From the IMG/VR virus record IMGVR_UViG_3300046463_000543, positions 1 to 26,516 of that record: a DNA stretch of 26,516 bases, one strand, 5' to 3'. The translations under genes and the position numbers were made by a program. The notes beneath the pieces were generated by a model. It was not told the origin of the DNA. It searched no databases and saw only the letters and a list, made by a program, of their open reading frames with translations. This document shows positions 25,286 through 26,516 of the stretch, piece by piece. The stretch is from a virus. How positions within the stretch are numbered: position 1 is the stretch's first letter; each line of letters begins with the position of its first letter.

Positions 25286-26516
25286 TCTGAACGTGCCGCA
25301 ATCGCAGTTTCTGGCGATGGAACACAAGTTCCGCGCCTATGTGGCGGGATTCGGGTCAGGCAAGACGTGGGTCGGCTGTGGCGGGCTCATGCAACACTTC
25401 TGGGAGTATCCGCGCATCAATGCCGGCTATTTCGCGCCGACCTATCCGCAGATTCGGGACATCTTCTATCCGACCGTCGAGGAAGTGGCGTTTGATTGGG
25501 GCTTGCGAGTCACGGTCAACGAGTCGAACAAGGAAGTGCACGTTTTCGAGGGGCGCAAGTCGCGCGGCACGGTAATCTGCCGCTCGATGGAGCGGCCCGA
25601 GACGATCGTCGGCTTCAAGATCGGCAAGGCGCTCTGCGACGAAATTGACATCATGAAGGCCGACAAGGCCCGCAATGCATGGCGAAAGATCATCGCGCGG
25701 ATGCGTTACAACGTCGATGGCCTGAAAAACGGCGTCGACGTCACGACCACGCCGGAAGGTTTCAAGTTCGTGCACGAGCAGTTCGTCAAGCAGCTCGGCG
25801 CCAAGCCGGATCTCGGCCGGCTGTATGGGCTGATCCAGGCGAGCACGTACGACAACGAAGCGAACCTGCCCGACGATTACATCGACTCGCTGTTCCTGAC
25901 GTACCCGCCGCAGCTGATCGACGCGTATCTACGCGGCATGTTCTGCAACCTGACGAGCGGCAGCGTTTATCCGAACTTCGACCGCAAGCTGAATCACACG
26001 AACGCCGAGATGAAGGATGGCGAGCCGCTGCATATCGGAATGGACTTCAACGTCCTACGCATGGCCGCGGTGGTGTACGTCATCCGTGACGGCGCGCCGC
26101 TGGCGGTCGACGAACTGGTCGACGTGCGCGATACGCCAGACATGGCACGGTTGATTGGTGAGCGCTGGCGCGATAACGGGCATGCGATCACGATCTATCC
26201 CGACGCCAGCGGCCAGAACACGAGCAGCAAGAAGGCGTCCGAGTCCGACATTTCGATTCTCAAGCAGGCGAAGTTCACGATCAACGTTGGATCAACGAAC
26301 CCGGCTGTCAAGGATCGCGTGCTGTCGACAAACGCCATGCTGCTGAACGGCCAGGGCGAACGCCGCATGAAGGTGAACACGCGGCGCTGCCCGAAGTTCA
26401 CCGAAGGTCTAGAACAGCAGGCATACGACGAGCGCGGAGAACCGGACAAGTCGAGCGGCGTGGATCACGTCAACGACGCCGGCACGTATCCGATCGTCCG
26501 CATGTATCCCATCGTG
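25278..26516 (+). CDS. terL: Terminase large subunit, C-terminus cut by window edge
   Basis: Packaging ATPase-nuclease. Walker A YVAGFGSGKT near residue 25, Walker B KALCDEID near residue 118, coupling motif VTTTPEGF near residue 157. The nuclease part begins at HIGMDFNVLRM (first catalytic Asp), followed by ITIYPDASG, and VDHVNDAGTY near the window edge. 413 codons are present with no break. ATG 25278 lies within the last codons of terS. Related to the PBSX/Terminase_3-6 type by motif spacing. Confidence 0.95.
   Translation, partial: MPSLNVPQSQFLAMEHKFRAYVAGFGSGKTWVGCGGLMQHFWEYPRINAGYFAPTYPQIRDIFYPTVEEVAFDWGLRVTVNESNKEVHVFEGRKSRGTVICRSMERPETIVGFKIGKALCDEIDIMKADKARNAWRKIIARMRYNVDGLKNGVDVTTTPEGFKFVHEQFVKQLGAKPDLGRLYGLIQASTYDNEANLPDDYIDSLFLTYPPQLIDAYLRGMFCNLTSGSVYPNFDRKLNHTNAEMKDGEPLHIGMDFNVLRMAAVVYVIRDGAPLAVDELVDVRDTPDMARLIGERWRDNGHAITIYPDASGQNTSSKKASESDISILKQAKFTINVGSTNPAVKDRVLSTNAMLLNGQGERRMKVNTRRCPKFTEGLEQQAYDERGEPDKSSGVDHVNDAGTYPIVRMYPIV

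Noticed and set aside
24698-25327. Leftward 209-codon frame opposite terS
   Set aside because: terS has clear family motifs; this frame is its antisense shadow.

Overview
The window looks like the early region, control region and start of the late region of a temperate tailed phage (or prophage), probably of siphovirus type, from a GC-rich beta-proteobacterium of the Burkholderia/Paraburkholderia group. The phage call rests on recognisable genes: lambda-O-like initiator, DnaB helicase, Sak4-like ATPase with an SSB-like partner, Gp157, NinB, RusA, Ref-like HNH nuclease, Dcm, Ea22-like protein and both terminase subunits. The host assignment is inference from base composition and from the style of the small hypothetical proteins. 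No integrase, lysis gene, portal or structural gene lies in the window; both ends cut a gene.

Layout. From about 21120 down to 1, nearly everything is one leftward early region of tightly packed genes, most joined by ATGA or GTGA overlaps. It runs from a Cro-like regulator, two tiny genes, the O-like initiator (with an internal iteron origin at 20041-20209) and DnaB, through blocks of small accessory genes, a recombination block (Sak4-like, SSB-like, Gp157, then a TGT/DpdA-like protein, RusA, NinB, Ref-like nuclease), a cytosine methyltransferase with a second 306-codon frame inside it, and mosaic proteins of unknown role. Rightward genes start at 21219 with a 39-residue peptide, a CI-like repressor without a peptidase domain and a 68-residue protein. 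Then comes about 0.75 kb (22172-22930) almost without protein genes but rich in RNA structure: a promoter, two terminators, two perfect tRNA T-arm mimics and a start codon caught in a long-range stem. A small leftward operon (22751-23059) and a rightward set of small proteins (23332-24483) diverge from a second control region, and the terminase genes run off the right edge.

Regulation. A 17-bp palindrome, GATAC-N7-GTATC, recurs at gene-block boundaries: perfect at 5197, 9903, 12170, 15475 and 18089, and degenerate at 21168, 22179, 23194 and 23292. In four of the five perfect early sites it sits inside a recognisable promoter spacer, usually TTGCGT-N17-TATCNT, just after the stop codon of the preceding gene and often after an A-tract. 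The early region therefore appears to be split into cassettes that each carry a copy of the same repressor-controlled promoter. The likely binder is the CI-like protein at 21371 or the Cro-like protein at 20800; this is inference.

The most unusual items are this dispersed operator-promoter family, the dual-coding dcm locus, the structured RNA region at 22358-22741, and a tRNA-guanine-transglycosylase-like protein with no 7-deazaguanine synthesis genes beside it.
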